Origin: Ischnura elegans
Taxonomy: Eukaryota > Arthropoda > Insecta > Odonata > Coenagrionidae
Assembly: GCF_921293095.1 (NCBI RefSeq)
Contig: NC_060257.1
Location: 93,113,449 to 93,177,448 of the forward strand
Reading direction: 5' to 3'
Length of the DNA stretch: 64,000 bases
Shown piece by piece: positions 47,724 to 58,852 of this stretch. A program made the position numbers and the translations under genes. The notes under the pieces were generated by a model that had not been told where the DNA came from, did no database searches, and was given only the letters and a program-made list of their open reading frames with translations. Position 1 is the stretch's first letter, and each line of letters begins with the position of its first letter.

Positions 47724-50123
47724 CAGTAAAACCTCTTTACATCGTAATGGAGGGGACCAAAATTTGGGCATTTTGATGTATGGAGGTTCACTATAGAGAG
47801 GTTTTAGTGATAGGCACCATTTTATTGATAAACCATAATATTAATATATTTAAACATACATGCATGCATTAGTGGACATATATTTTCAATTTAATGATTA
47901 CACAAAGGTAAAAGTAACTTGTTCAAGAGGGCTTTTTAGGAAAGAAATTAGTTATTGGGTTTGCTCTAACCTTTTTAAAACTCTTTCGATATAATGTTTT
48001 TAATTCTATTGAATACAATCTAATTATGATCGCATTCCTCCATGCTTAATAAAAACAATTTAATTATGTTCAATAAATCCTCAACCTCTGTTTTGGTGGG
48101 AACTGTAACTGATTCCTCATTACCAACATCTTCCTCTAAATCCATCTCTTACTGTATCCTGCAAGATATATACATCTCCTTCACCACTATCTTCCAACTC
48201 ATGTGAGGAACAAATGAATAAATCATTATCAACATTTACAAAGTCTTCAAATGTTGAATTTGTGTCAGCTATTTTGTTGATTTTATCGTACTGTGTAGGT
48301 TCATTCTCAAATATCTCACTTTCCTCCTGTTTGCTACCACCCGTAATCCCAGTCTTGATGAAGCATTTCTCAAAAATTGAGGAAAGGCACAGCCTGTGCA
48401 TGGTCTGAAGGATGTTCCATGAGCACTTTTAATGTCGTTTTCACTATTCACTCTCCATAAAAAATAAATCACTAGCTGTTTTCGATAATGCCTTTTGACC
48501 AAAGAAATGATTCCCTGGTCTAAGGGTTGTAATTTACTAGTAGTGTTTGGAGGGAAGTACACAACTTTTATATTTCTTAACATAATTCCTTCATCCTCTT
48601 ATTTCACTGCCCGCGTTTTTTATTTGTGCAGCCTAGATATACAGTTTCTTCTGTTTTTCCTCGGTTGTTTAAAATAGATGGTATTCCAAAGGTCACTGCT
48701 ACATCTTTCTTCTGCCTGCCCTCGTCGATGGCTTGGAAAAATCCTCGAAATGTGGTAATGTCAAGCAGCCGCCTTGTTTTATTTGTTGAATCCATCATCA
48801 ACTTATAATTAATTAAGTAATTTTCGTATGTTTTCATATTTTATGGCAAATAATTGAAAATACTCCTTAAAATATATTTTAGAAAATTGATTTATCATTC
48901 TTACAACGTATGACATGTTAAGATTATAAAAAATAAATAAACACGTGACTATTGCAAAAAATAAACAAGAAATTGAGCGTAATTTTGAAAATTTTGTTGA
49001 ATTCCCTCTCTCCAAAATACAATGCACGTAGCGTTCTGAATAAAAAAACTGTCGAGGGCACACAGAAACGCTAGGTCTGCGAAAGGACGTGATTTCCCGG
49101 TGAGATTGCTGGGCGAACTACTGCAGAATACGGCGGCAACGGTAAAAAATTTCATTACTCTACCGCGTATCAACTAATTAGCTGTCTCCTTCACCTAACA
49201 TTGTCGCGCATGGAGTGATGTTCGTCAGTATTGCTAGAAATTGACATCCCGGACTCCCGATGGAAGAGTCAGATTTCGCGGCATAAATACGCACGCAAGA
49301 CAGATGACTGTCGCTAAGCGCACTAAATTGTAAACTACAATCGTTCACGAAAGCATCGAAAAATTACCAAGACGGCAGTGAGAAAGTGCTACACCGGGAA
49401 ATATGGGAATAAAATAATTGCAAAATTGTATTTGATTTATTTCGAGTCGCAGTCAATTCATGAAATATTTTCATTTTAGAAACGGAAGTAGCAATGCGGT
49501 TGAGTAATTCTGTCTCCATAAATGGGAGTGAAGTTAGTTGAAATATTTCCGCCGGCAAGGGATTAGAGGCTGCGCTGGTCGCTTCTTTTATTAACTGAAC
49601 ATAGTATGTAAGCACTTACAGGAAAATAAAGCCATAAGTCATAGAAAGCGAGTGCTATCGCGCAATTTTTACCATGATTCGAGAGAAAACGATGCGTTCT
49701 GTCTTCATTTACTGTCACTTAAAATGATTAGGATAGTTCGTTGCTTTTTTCTTATTTACTGTTAGGTATGCTCTCGTATGGGACAAAATGGCCCTAGGTA
49801 ATGGTTAACATGAAAATTGCAGTAAAGTAAAGGTGTAAAAGAGAAGAATAAGCGTGAAACATTTATCGCTGAAAATGTCATTACATGTTCGTTATCGCGG
49901 CTGCATTAATGGTCTCTAGTTGTCTCGGTACGAAATGCGGAGGTAGTTAGGCCGTCTCGGGGGTCTCTCGTTGCTATGATATATAGAGGTTTTACGATAT
50001 AAAGAGGTTCACTATAGAGAGGTTCGCCTATAAATTTACATGTAAATCTGACGGGACCAGAGGGTTGGTACGATGTATAGAGGTTTACGATATAAAGAGG
50101 TTCACTACATAGAGGTTTTACTG
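47724..50123 (-). mobile_element. Tigger-C, innermost element
   Basis: Termini CAGTAAAACCTCTTTACATC and the inverse end CAGTAAAACCTCTATGTAGT are flanked by TA (47722-47723 and 50124-50125). Subterminal TATAGAGGTTTTA/TATAAAGAGGTTCAC motifs recur. It is 2.4 kb, inserted in the piggyBac non-coding region. Confidence 0.9.
48120..48837 (-). pseudogene. Tigger-C transposase remnant
   Basis: The minus strand reads RRLLDITTFRGFFQAIDEGR with KKDVAVTFGIPSILNN (HTH). It then moves directly to RNIKVVYFPPNTTSKLQPLD QGI (the motif around the third catalytic residue) and, in another frame, FEKCFIKTGITGG and an acidic tail. The region with the first two catalytic residues is deleted. Confidence 0.8.
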
Positions 50124-50391
50124 TAATATGTTTTTCTAGTGTTTTTTATCATTTAAATGAACAGTGCAGCTCAAATGCGAAAAATATTTGCTTTTTCTGG
50201 GTAAATATTACCTTGCACCAAAAGACAACCGATCCGCCCAATGTGACATTTATGTCACAGCCTGTATCTCGGAAACTACACAACCGATCAACGTAATATT
50301 TTCAGAATGTAGTAAAAATGACACCCTTCCCATTCCACTAGAATATGAATTATTAATCTCAAAAAAAATATTTTGGGCGGATCCAGGTTAA

Positions 50392-50881
50392 GGATGTGAT
50401 TTTGAATGCAGCATTTGCTTGGCAGCAACTAAAAAGCACAACCTTGATAAAATCTTGGAAGAATATTTGGTCTAACAACCCACATCTTACAACATGCAAC
50501 TCTTCTTCCAACGATTCTGAATCTATTTTGGAGGCTGCACTTGTAATTTGTAACGAAGTGGAACTTCCGCCAGCATCAAGTGAGGAATTCAGAACATGGA
50601 TTATTGAGGACAACCTAGCTACTGATGTATCAGACGCAGAAATAATCCAGGAAGTCATGACAGTAGATGACGAAGTGAACGAGGAGGCAGTGCCAGAGAA
50701 AAACTTCACCGTCAGCTGCGATGAAGCATTATCGGCAACGAAAACTTTGCTTCGTTGGTGTGAGGAGAGAGAATTAGACTTTTCAAATATTTTGATGTTA
50801 AAAGGGATTCAAGAACAAACAATGATGGAATGCCTGCATACGAAGAAACAAAAGAAAATCACAGACTTCTTTAATGTGTAA
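50392..50881 (+). pseudogene. Tigger-B transposase, part 2
   Basis: After removal of the piggyBac element with one TTAA, the protein continues KDVILNAAFAWQQLKS, TTLIKSWKNIW, an acidic stretch and the C-terminus RWCEERELDFSNILMLKG ending ITDFFNV and a stop. The whole transposase would be about 530 residues, near the usual Tigger/jerky size. This half is intact. Confidence 0.88.
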
Positions 50882-51769
50882 ATATGCATGTACATATTGT
50901 ATATTTTACTTAAATTTCTTTCTGTATTTCTTTTAAAAACTTACATGTACTGTCATTTTGTATCCTGGTATTAATAAATTACATGTACCTTTACTGTTTC
51001 TTGCTTTTTTTTAACTTCATTGTGTTCAAACCAGGGACCTGGAGCGCTCCTCCGCTCTACTCCGGCTCCAATGTCGGAGCGGAGCAGTTCAATTCCTACT
51101 GCTCCGCTCCGGAGCGGAGCGACGACAATGGGACTTACGTGCTCCACTCCGGAGCGGAGCATTTCTTGCGAGAACTCCACTCCAGCAGGAATGGAACTGC
51201 TCCGATCCGACAATGGAGCCGGAGCATAGCGGAGCAGAACACAAACATCAATGCTTCGCTTCTTGGCGGGAAATCGACGTATGCACGCTTCTGCAGCCGT
51301 GGAACGCATCGGATATTCCCTGCGGCTATTTTTATGTTGAGTTATTAGTCCACATTCTACGTGATTAGCGGTATTATTTAATACCAATACATTTCAATTT
51401 ACAAATAGTATTAAGTAAAAAAAAGTATTTGTTTCAGGCGTGACTTAATGGAACCTTCTTCACACGATGAAAAGTAGAGATTTTTAAAAAAAATTTGTGT
51501 GTGGCTGTTTATTCTCTGTCTTCTGTGCATTTGTACCAGACGATGACGTGCCACGTCAAAACCTAGGTCGTAAATTAAATATTTATGCGGAATTAAAAAG
51601 TTTTCTTTACTTTTCATTATGTAAAAAATAATTTTCAAATTGGGCAGTCCAATATGTGTTCTATTTACATACCTTGCGTTAGATACTTTTGAATAATAAA
51701 TAATGATAGTGATAATCTTAAGGATTAATACAATACGATAGTCGATAATCGCTATGTATCCTATCTATA

Positions 51770-53800
51770 TACAGCCCTCGTGGTGACTGACTCACTGATG
51801 GATACAAATTCCCGACCACTTCTAGAAGTGCTGAAGAGCTGAAATTTGGCACGCGTGCGGGGAACCCGAAATGATCCGGAGGAAAAATCCGAAAACCGGA
51901 AGTTTCCACCACGTGTCGTCGCTAGGACGACAAAATGGCCGAAATCACGCTTTTTCCGGGGACCGTCTTTCGGTTTTTATTTTACTGCGCGCGAATTATG
52001 TGTGACACACGGGTCGTTTATGCTTTTTTTGAAAGCTGATAAACGTGGGCACGTAATAAAGTAAATTTATTAGTTTCCATTTGAGAAAATTGCAGCCAAA
52101 ATGGCGTCCAAAAATTGATTTTTCGAATAAAATTTCATAACTTCCGCTCCATTCGAGTTAATTTAAGGTGTAGGGTAACGAAAATGATTATTATATATGC
52201 TTATAACATTGTCTACGAAATTTAGGCAACAATTTTCTTTCGTCGTTCTTGGTTACTCAGAAAAAAAATAAAATATTTCGAAAATCACCGAAAATTACGA
52301 TTTCCAAAAGATTAACACAAGATTTTGTCAACTTTAACCTTACCGATTTCTTTCAAACCTTGTAGTTACATACAACTATGCATTGTCTTTCAGAAAACAT
52401 GAATTTTTAATAAATGATTCAACGCATTTAACCGCGAAAAAATAAAAATGGCGGGTACTACTCACTTTTTCCAGGGACTAGTTTGCTTTTTATTGTATTA
52501 ATCTCGAAATATGGATGTCATAAGGCACACTTCTTTTAGTTATGACAGTAAATGAATGTGACCATATAGTTTCGTCATCTTTAAACCCCCCGAAATCCCC
52601 TAAAAATTAAAATGTTCATATAATTAGCCTTTTCGGGTGCTTTCGTCACAATTCCGCCGCTTCCCCAAGCCTTATGACACATCGCTACGAAATTGATATG
52701 GACGATTGATGACCCCTGGCAGTAAAAACCTATAAACCCCCGGTAAACCCACATATACCCCCAAAAAAATAAAAGTTTGCACATAAGTCTACTTTTTGGG
52801 TACTTTTCGTGACTACATCACCGCCCCCAACGACTCATCGCCACGAAATTTATGTGAACGGATGGTAACTGCCAGGTGTACAAGCATATAAACCCCCGGT
52901 ATCCCCCTGAAATCCCCCCTAATTTGGTGAGGGCGGGCCACCGTAAAGTATACGGGAAAAAATACCAGAAAACCCCCGATCACCTCCTGGAACCTCGCCG
53001 AAAAAAATTAAAAAACTTTAAGTCGCCTCTCCGAGTAGTTTTCGTCACAGTTTAGCCCCTACTGCTTATTAAAACCCCCGATAACCCCGTGAAATCTCCC
53101 CAAAAAAATTCCTAATAAATCACCTCTCCGGGTAAAAGAATCGTCAGAATTCTGCCACACATTAGAACCCCCGAATCGCCCTGGGTACCCCTCTCGGTGG
53201 AGAAGACCATTTATGAAGTATAAGCGGAGCAGCCGCGGGGGGCTTCTCAAGCCAATGGCGGCATAGCCGCCCCACATCGTGAAACGGCGAGGACGTTCTG
53301 AGGAGTAACTGGCGCATCCGAGGGGGACCTTCAGTAACCCTCGGGCGGCGAAGCCGCCCCGATGTTCTAGCGGCGCAGCCGCTGTGGGCTCCTCCCACCC
53401 CTGGGCGGCGAAGCCGCCCCTTAAACGGTATAACGGTGAAACAGTTCGGAAATGCCCTCGCCCTCTGGGCGGCTATGCCGCCCCAAAACGAGGAACGGCG
53501 GAGCCGTTCCGAGTATGAAGCGGGGTAGCTCCGGAGGGGCACACTAAACCCCTGGGCGACGAAGCCGCCTCTCAACGAGGAACGGCGAAGCCGTTCCGAG
53601 GAATGAGTGTTGCGCTTCTCTACCCCCCGGCCGGCGAAGCCGGCCCCTAGCCGAGGTGAGATTATTCAAACTAAAATATTTCGAACGACCACAAATGTAG
53701 ACGGCGAAGCCGGAACCGGGTTTTTTAAGGGGCGGAGCCCCTTAACGAGCGTGCGAGTGTTGTTTTATAATTTGACAGGCTTTGTGTCGCCATTTTAATA
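51770..53800. repeat. GC-rich, palindrome-bearing segment inside the hAT
   Basis: It begins near GTGACTGACTCACTGATGG, passes AAATTTGGCACGCGTGCGGG and runs of CCCCCGAAATCCCC-like text, and reaches the palindrome cluster. Its base composition differs from the AT-rich hAT interior on either side. Likely another inserted repeat; its ends were not resolved. CCCCC-rich text with AACCCCCG phrases recurs at 61770-61820. Confidence 0.45.
53220..53760. repeat. Cluster of NGGCGAAGCCN palindromes
   Basis: At least nine short perfect or near-perfect palindromes share the core GGCGNAGCC, for example GGGCGGCGAAGCCGCCC (53343, 53402), GCGGCGCAGCCGC (53371), CGGCGGAGCCG (53487), GGCCGGCGAAGCCGGCC (53629) and AAGGGGCGGAGCCCCTT (53727). 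Spacing is irregular (about 30-100 bp). No coding sequence is supported. Confidence 0.85.
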
Positions 53801-55629
53801 ATTTATTAATTTTATTATCGCATAATAAAATTCTTTGTCGGGCGATATTAAAAAATAAAAATGCTGTAGGCTAATATTTTCAAAATTCTGGGATATCGTT
53901 TTTTTTACGATGCCATAACGTAGTACGTTTAAAATATTAAGGATGTGGCCCTTCGTTGGGTGGAAAGAGCATTTCTAATGAAATTTTACAATACATAAGT
54001 ACTTGGATTTAAAAGTAATATATATTTTAACCAAAGCCCATGATTTTTTTCCGAATAACATGCTTTGTAATTAGAGGTTCTTCTGAGCTATGTCTGTCTG
54101 TTAAACTGAATTCCGCGATAACACCTATTTTGAAATGTAGTCTTTCTTTCCCAAACAATGCAAGCATTTATTTACAAATGGTATATCTTTTGTACATTTA
54201 TTGTGATACAATTGCATAAGAGTTGTATTTAAACTTTTTGTATACAGATGATTCGCAATTCAGTTGTAATAATAAGGCAAAATACAAGGGAAACACAAAT
54301 TTTCAATACCTTTGTAATAAATCTTTAATTAATTTTAATTATAATCTTTAGATTGTAAAATGATGGAAAATTGATATTTATAACTATAGAAAAATAATAG
54401 CATAATTTCATAATTGCAGACGACTTTTATTCATGAAAATATCGTAAAAATTATGGCGTGAAACGGCCTTGGTAACCATCAGTTGTTGATTTTTTTCTCA
54501 ACAGAGAGGATCACAATAAAATAAAGTTTAGATTCACGAGCGCATAACTTCGGAATACGCTCTTTCTCTTGCTCATAAGTGTGAAAAACATCAACAAAAA
54601 ACAAGATAAAATATTTATTTATACCCTACAAGGCCAGTTAGTTAAGGCCAGGTATATGGCAGTATTGTCAAATATTCCATCTATCATCTCTGAATTTTAT
54701 TGATAGCTAACAATAGTATGTAAAACATGTAATAATCAACAATAAAAATCATGTTCACAAAATTAAATTATTTTATTAGTTTATTATGTTTATCCAATGC
54801 CATTAAAACCCGCATAAATAATAATCATTGTGAATTATTATTGCGGCCAGGAAAAAATCTACATTATACACGTGAAAGATAAAAATCGCAGTTGGCGTAA
54901 TTGCTGTGAAGACATTATATAACATGTTGAAAGGTTTTACCTACGTATTCTTAAACGTATGCTTAAAATTTGAAACATAGCGGAAACTAGTGCATCATTT
55001 AATTTTGATTTCAAATTAAATTTTCGTTATAATGGTTGATTGGGCTATGGACATATTGATGAATATTAGCCAAATTTTACAAGGGTATCATTATGCTAAG
55101 AATCCGATATTTCTTTATAAAATGATGTATTCTAAATAAAAATGTCACGAAGGGAATTGCTATTAAATATCGCTGTGCCATCACGTGCGGGTAACCCTTC
55201 ATTATATTTAATTAAGTTTCATTGTGGGTATTTCTATTAATAATTAATTATGGTTAATTCTATTTGGAAAATACGCACTTCCAGGTGGCAAAAGAATTTA
55301 TGGAACAAAATTAACACAAAATTAATACCGGAGTGGAGCAGCATCATAGCAATTCGCTCCGCTCCGAGGAGCTCCGACATGCCCTCCACCCGAGTGCTCC
55401 GCTCCGACATTGCTCCGACCTACTCCGCTCTGCTCCGGCCGGAGCGGAGTGGAGCACCCCGGAGCAACAATGAAAATTCGCTCCGCTCCACTGCTGCTCC
55501 AGGTCCCTGGTTCAAACACATTAAGAATAAACCATCTTTGATAATATGACATTTTTGGTAATCCGACTTTTTCGGTAATCCGACACTCTCTCGGTCCCTT
55601 AACTGTCGGATTATCGAGGGACAGCTGCA

Positions 55630-55904
55630 CAGTGTTCTATCTTATATCTGTACTAAAGCATAGTGTAAGCCAATATGTTTTGAAAACCCTCTACTATGGA
55701 TTATTCTACTCTAGAATTTCATATGGAATTGTAATATGGGGATCTTCCTCCCTACTACATGATGTGTTTACTATTCAAAAGAAATTAGTGAGAAGTATGT
55801 GCAAACTAAAGTGTCGAGCTCATTGTCGTCCTTTTTTTAAAAGCCTTAAATTACTCACTGTACCTTTTATCTTCAATGTGAAATGTAACATTTTTTTAAC
55901 GTGA
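55630..55904 (+). pseudogene. LINE RT C-terminal segment after Tigger-B
   Basis: The frame VFYLISVLKHSVSQYVLK, TLYYGLFYSRISYGIVIWGS and FTIQKKLVRSMCKLKC is the RT C-terminus. It joins in frame to the segment ending at 42910. After SLKLLTVPFIF the normal HNYNTR region is missing (compare 385-627), so there is an internal deletion before the 3' UTR and ATT tail. Confidence 0.82.
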
Positions 55905-56009
55905 ATTTGTTAATTTTCACGTGCCCTATATACTTGTGTTATGATTGTATCATCATATAATGTGTCCTTTGGGCAAATAAATATTATTATTATTATTATT
56001 TCGAGTACG

Positions 56010-56275
56010 TAACATATTTTCGCCTCTTTGCAATGCGTCCGCAATTCACTGCACTGGTTTCTATGTTTTTGCGAGTATTAATGACAGTGTTTAATGTGGA
56101 CACTGGAATCCAAAGTTCTTTGGCTAGGGAAACGCATGAACCTATACATGCGAGTCAACTCTTCTCAACATTTTCATTTTATCTTCTATTGAAAAATTTT
56201 TCCTCTCTCATTTCTAGGCCATTCAGTATTTGATTCGCGTTCATTGCCGCTGACACGAAAAAAGCAGGGAAAAGG
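56010..56275 (-). pseudogene. Tigger-A transposase, N-terminal segment
   Basis: Reading with frameshifts gives EDKMKMLRRVDSH, CVSLAKELWIPVSTLNTV, INTRKNIETSAVN and AKRRKYVTYS. That is the psq-type HTH of Tigger transposases (LAxELGIPxSTLxT and KRxK). It stops where the LINE is inserted and resumes at 38462. Confidence 0.75.
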
Positions 56276-56617
56276 AGATTACGATTAAAACGACTTTAAA
56301 ATTAATCGAAGAACTTGGTAATAATGTACGCGAAGGAGAACGCCCAGTGCGTGGATCATCACGATAACTACTACGAGTATAAACATAGTGTCTATGCCTC
56401 CGATCTTTTAAACTCTTTCTTCTTGATTACGGTGCGGTATCCGCCATGTTCCCTTTGGCGGCCTGGCGTAAATAGCCGGTCATTTGAAATTTTGTCAGCG
56501 TAAATGTGGGGAAGACTTAACATTGTAGAGATACTTAAATAATCGGGACTCGACGAAAATGTCGCAAATTGCGGGAAAACGTACATTGGGGGGGCGTAAA
56601 AGCGAGGTTCTACTGTA

Positions 56618-58850
56618 TTTGCATTCTAATAATATACCACTCATGAGAAATAACCTTACTAAACCCTTGATTCAACAGGTTCTGATATCATGAAAAGGGC
56701 TCCTTGATTTTTACGGACATGAATTTTCTCGATTTTAAGCATAGTTGTGATTTTTTTGGCTTTTGCTACAACTTTTTCCTTGATTTGGAAAGGTTTATTG
56801 ATCATTTGGTTACTTCTCCTTTGAGACGGTGGAGTTCTCCCCTTAGCATGACTGCTCTACCGAGCCCCAAGAGACTCTTCGGTCCCCTCCGTTTGGAGCA
56901 TTTTTGGAGGACATTCGTTAAGAAGGCTTTCGTGGATAATCACACACTCTCAGCACCCACCTTTTTCGACCCTTCCTAACCTAAGGGGACTCCGCATTAT
57001 CTCGGACTCTGAGGGTAGTTGGGCTCCCTCCTTTTGTGGTTTATAACCCTACCAGTGCCATTGGTTCGCGTTCAATCATGCTTTGTTTACATGAATTAGC
57101 TACATGGATAACTGTTGCTTGCATGTAAATTGCAGACTTCAAATTGTATTCCTAGTTTTATTCTGAGAATTGTCAAATTTTGAACGAACATCTACCACAT
57201 GTAATTGAGCAACCACAGTCACTTACCACAAAGAGGGGTAAATATAAGATGAGGCTGCTCCCACATTTCGAGGGTACGGCCTGATTCCCACATTTTTGGG
57301 TCCCGAAACTAAGACTTTGCATAGCCGCGACCGTCATAAAAAGGGGGAGAGCTAAGAAACATAAATTGTTGGCATTCATTCGCCTGTGTAGAAAAATCTC
57401 CAATGAAAATTTGCGGCTTTTGTCTCACAGGTCAAGAATCATCCTGCGGCATTTTCGTCATTAGTATCAAAAAGGTTAAATTTCAAACCACAAGTAGGCA
57501 TCGTTTCTTCAGGACTGAATTATTGACCCTGCCATGTTACAACACCCTATCATACTCTATCACATGAGGTGACATTGGTTATTGGTACACCATCTGACAC
57601 GGTACACATGGAAAAGAAAATTGCGAGAAATTCAGCATTCACTCAAAATACTTTAGAGCATATGCATTCAGGGCATAACAGAGCAGCTACTGCCGTAGCA
57701 CATTGAGAGCAAACTCCTTGCGTACGAGTAAGGTGCTATGAATTACATCACATGCTGAGATTTAATGAATATTCAGCTTTTAAATTTGCCATTCTAGGAT
57801 GCCCACTTTCATTCAAACTCCATTTTTCAAGATGGCTACACTCTCTGCAGCTTCCCCTGCAGATATCCACTGTTCTACCAGCACTACATTTCAGGCCTTA
57901 TTCTTGATATTATGGCAATGTAGAGATTAGGACGCTAGTTTCAAGTGATCATCGTGTGTTTTTGCCAACTGGAATGCCAAACATTGTCAACATATACACT
58001 TACGTTGGTGAGTATGCTAGGAATGGGTTTTATGTGTTTTACCAGACCAGATTAAATCACTGAGTGAGTAATGCTCTCATGATCACCATATGATCAAAGC
58101 AAAGTTTCACGGGCTATTCGCGGGCTAAAATTTAGTTCCGGAACTCCAATGGCCCCAAGGACTCGAAATTGAATTTTTTTGGGACTGAATTATCGATTGT
58201 TCTCTCCTATGTACATCTTTAAGTATGTTAAATATGTCCACCACAACCAGATGAACACCTCTGAGTGCAACCTCGTACCGCCAAGATACCATCCACACAT
58301 CTTACTTTGCTTCCATACATTTTTCTCCTACCACTGCAAGTACATTCGGATCATCTAACTTTTCCACTTGCTCACAGTAAAGGATTTATTTAACGATTAT
58401 ATTAACTGCCTTTGTCACAAAATTGATCTTTATACTGACTTTTATACTAATTTTTGGTGCTTTTTTACTTTGAGATGATTTTATTTACCACAATCTAAGA
58501 GCACTGTTCATGACTATAGTGACATAACTTAACCTGCTTCCATTAAAATATGTTCAAAGAATGTCTTTTTTTCAAAACGCCTGTCTCAAAATATAAAGTA
58601 GCATTGAGAGTGTTTCTACAGTTTAAAGAGTCTTATTAATCATGTAAGTATTCACCAAATCTGAACCTTATTGGCATTGATAAATTATCTTAAAAGACTT
58701 TAAGAAACAAAAATTTGTAAAATAAACCACCAACTAAGATAACTATGTAATAATAGATGATGTTTACAAGTCTTTAATACTGAAAAAAATATACAAGCCC
58801 CACTCAATGACTAACCTGTAGAAATAAGTTCATGGATTGAAAAATTCTAT
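56618..58850. other. Intron, nothing recognised
   Basis: A 92-codon frame at 56704-56979 has no motif I recognise. No inverted repeats or tails were found. Confidence 0.4.
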
Positions 58851-58852
58851 TA

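Larger units (their letters stand above)
45309..50387 (+). mobile_element. piggyBac element at TTAA, carrying a nested Tigger
   Basis: Termini CCTGGATCCGCCCAA at both ends (inverted) are flanked by TTAA (45305-45308 and 50388-50391). Subterminal inverted repeats ATGTCACATTGGGCGGATCC (45690s) and GGATCCGCCCAATGTGACAT-like text (50232) mirror the ends. Without the nested Tigger it is about 2.68 kb, a typical piggyBac size. It splits the Tigger-B transposase between Ile and Lys codons. Confidence 0.92.
51032..55509. mobile_element. hAT element with exact 8-bp duplication
   Basis: Termini CAGGGACCTGGAGC and the inverse CAGGGACCTGGAGC are flanked by GTTCAAAC (51024-51031 and 55510-55517). Both ends are dense in GGAGCGGAGC/GCTCCGCTCC motifs (51040-51235 and 55330-55500), inverted to each other. 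No hAT transposase was seen in the 4.5 kb. It lies in the 3' UTR of Tigger-B. Confidence 0.92.
42911..55627 (+). mobile_element. Tigger-B, full element with piggyBac and hAT insertions
   Basis: Termini CAGCTGTCCCTCGATAATCC and the inverse end CAGCTGTCCCTCGATAATCC are identical over at least 24 bp. They are flanked by TA (42909-42910) and CA (55628-55629, one change). It interrupts the LINE after LCKKLNT. Without its own insertions it is about 3.15 kb, of which 0.9 kb is a minisatellite. It encodes a nearly complete transposase (44199-45308 plus 50392-50881). Confidence 0.92.
38480..56002 (+). mobile_element. CR1/Jockey-type LINE, split by two DNA transposons
   Basis: Protein segments at 38487-39859, 41815-42910 and 55630-55904 form one element ending in an (ATT)n tail at about 55980-56002. 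It is interrupted at 39860-41814 and 42911-55627. Deleting the interruptions with one target copy restores the frame at both junctions. Net length is about 2.85 kb. The 5' border is approximate. It is inserted in the transposase region of Tigger-A. Confidence 0.88.
35828..56615 (-). mobile_element. Outer Tigger (Tigger-A) carrying the whole nested cluster
   Basis: Left terminus CAGTAAAACCCCTCTTTTAC and the inverse right terminus CAGTAGAACCTCGCTTTTAC lie 20.8 kb apart and are flanked by TA (35826-35827 and 56616-56617). The minus-strand transposase is split: its N-terminal HTH is near 56010-56275 and the rest at 37827-38462, with a LINE of 17.5 kb between. A Penelope-like element sits 3' of the gene. 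Removing the insertions leaves about 1.9 kb, a normal size for a partly deleted Tigger. Confidence 0.88.

Noticed and set aside
56704..56979. 92-codon plus-strand frame
   Set aside because: No recognisable domain and no supporting context; listed as intron.
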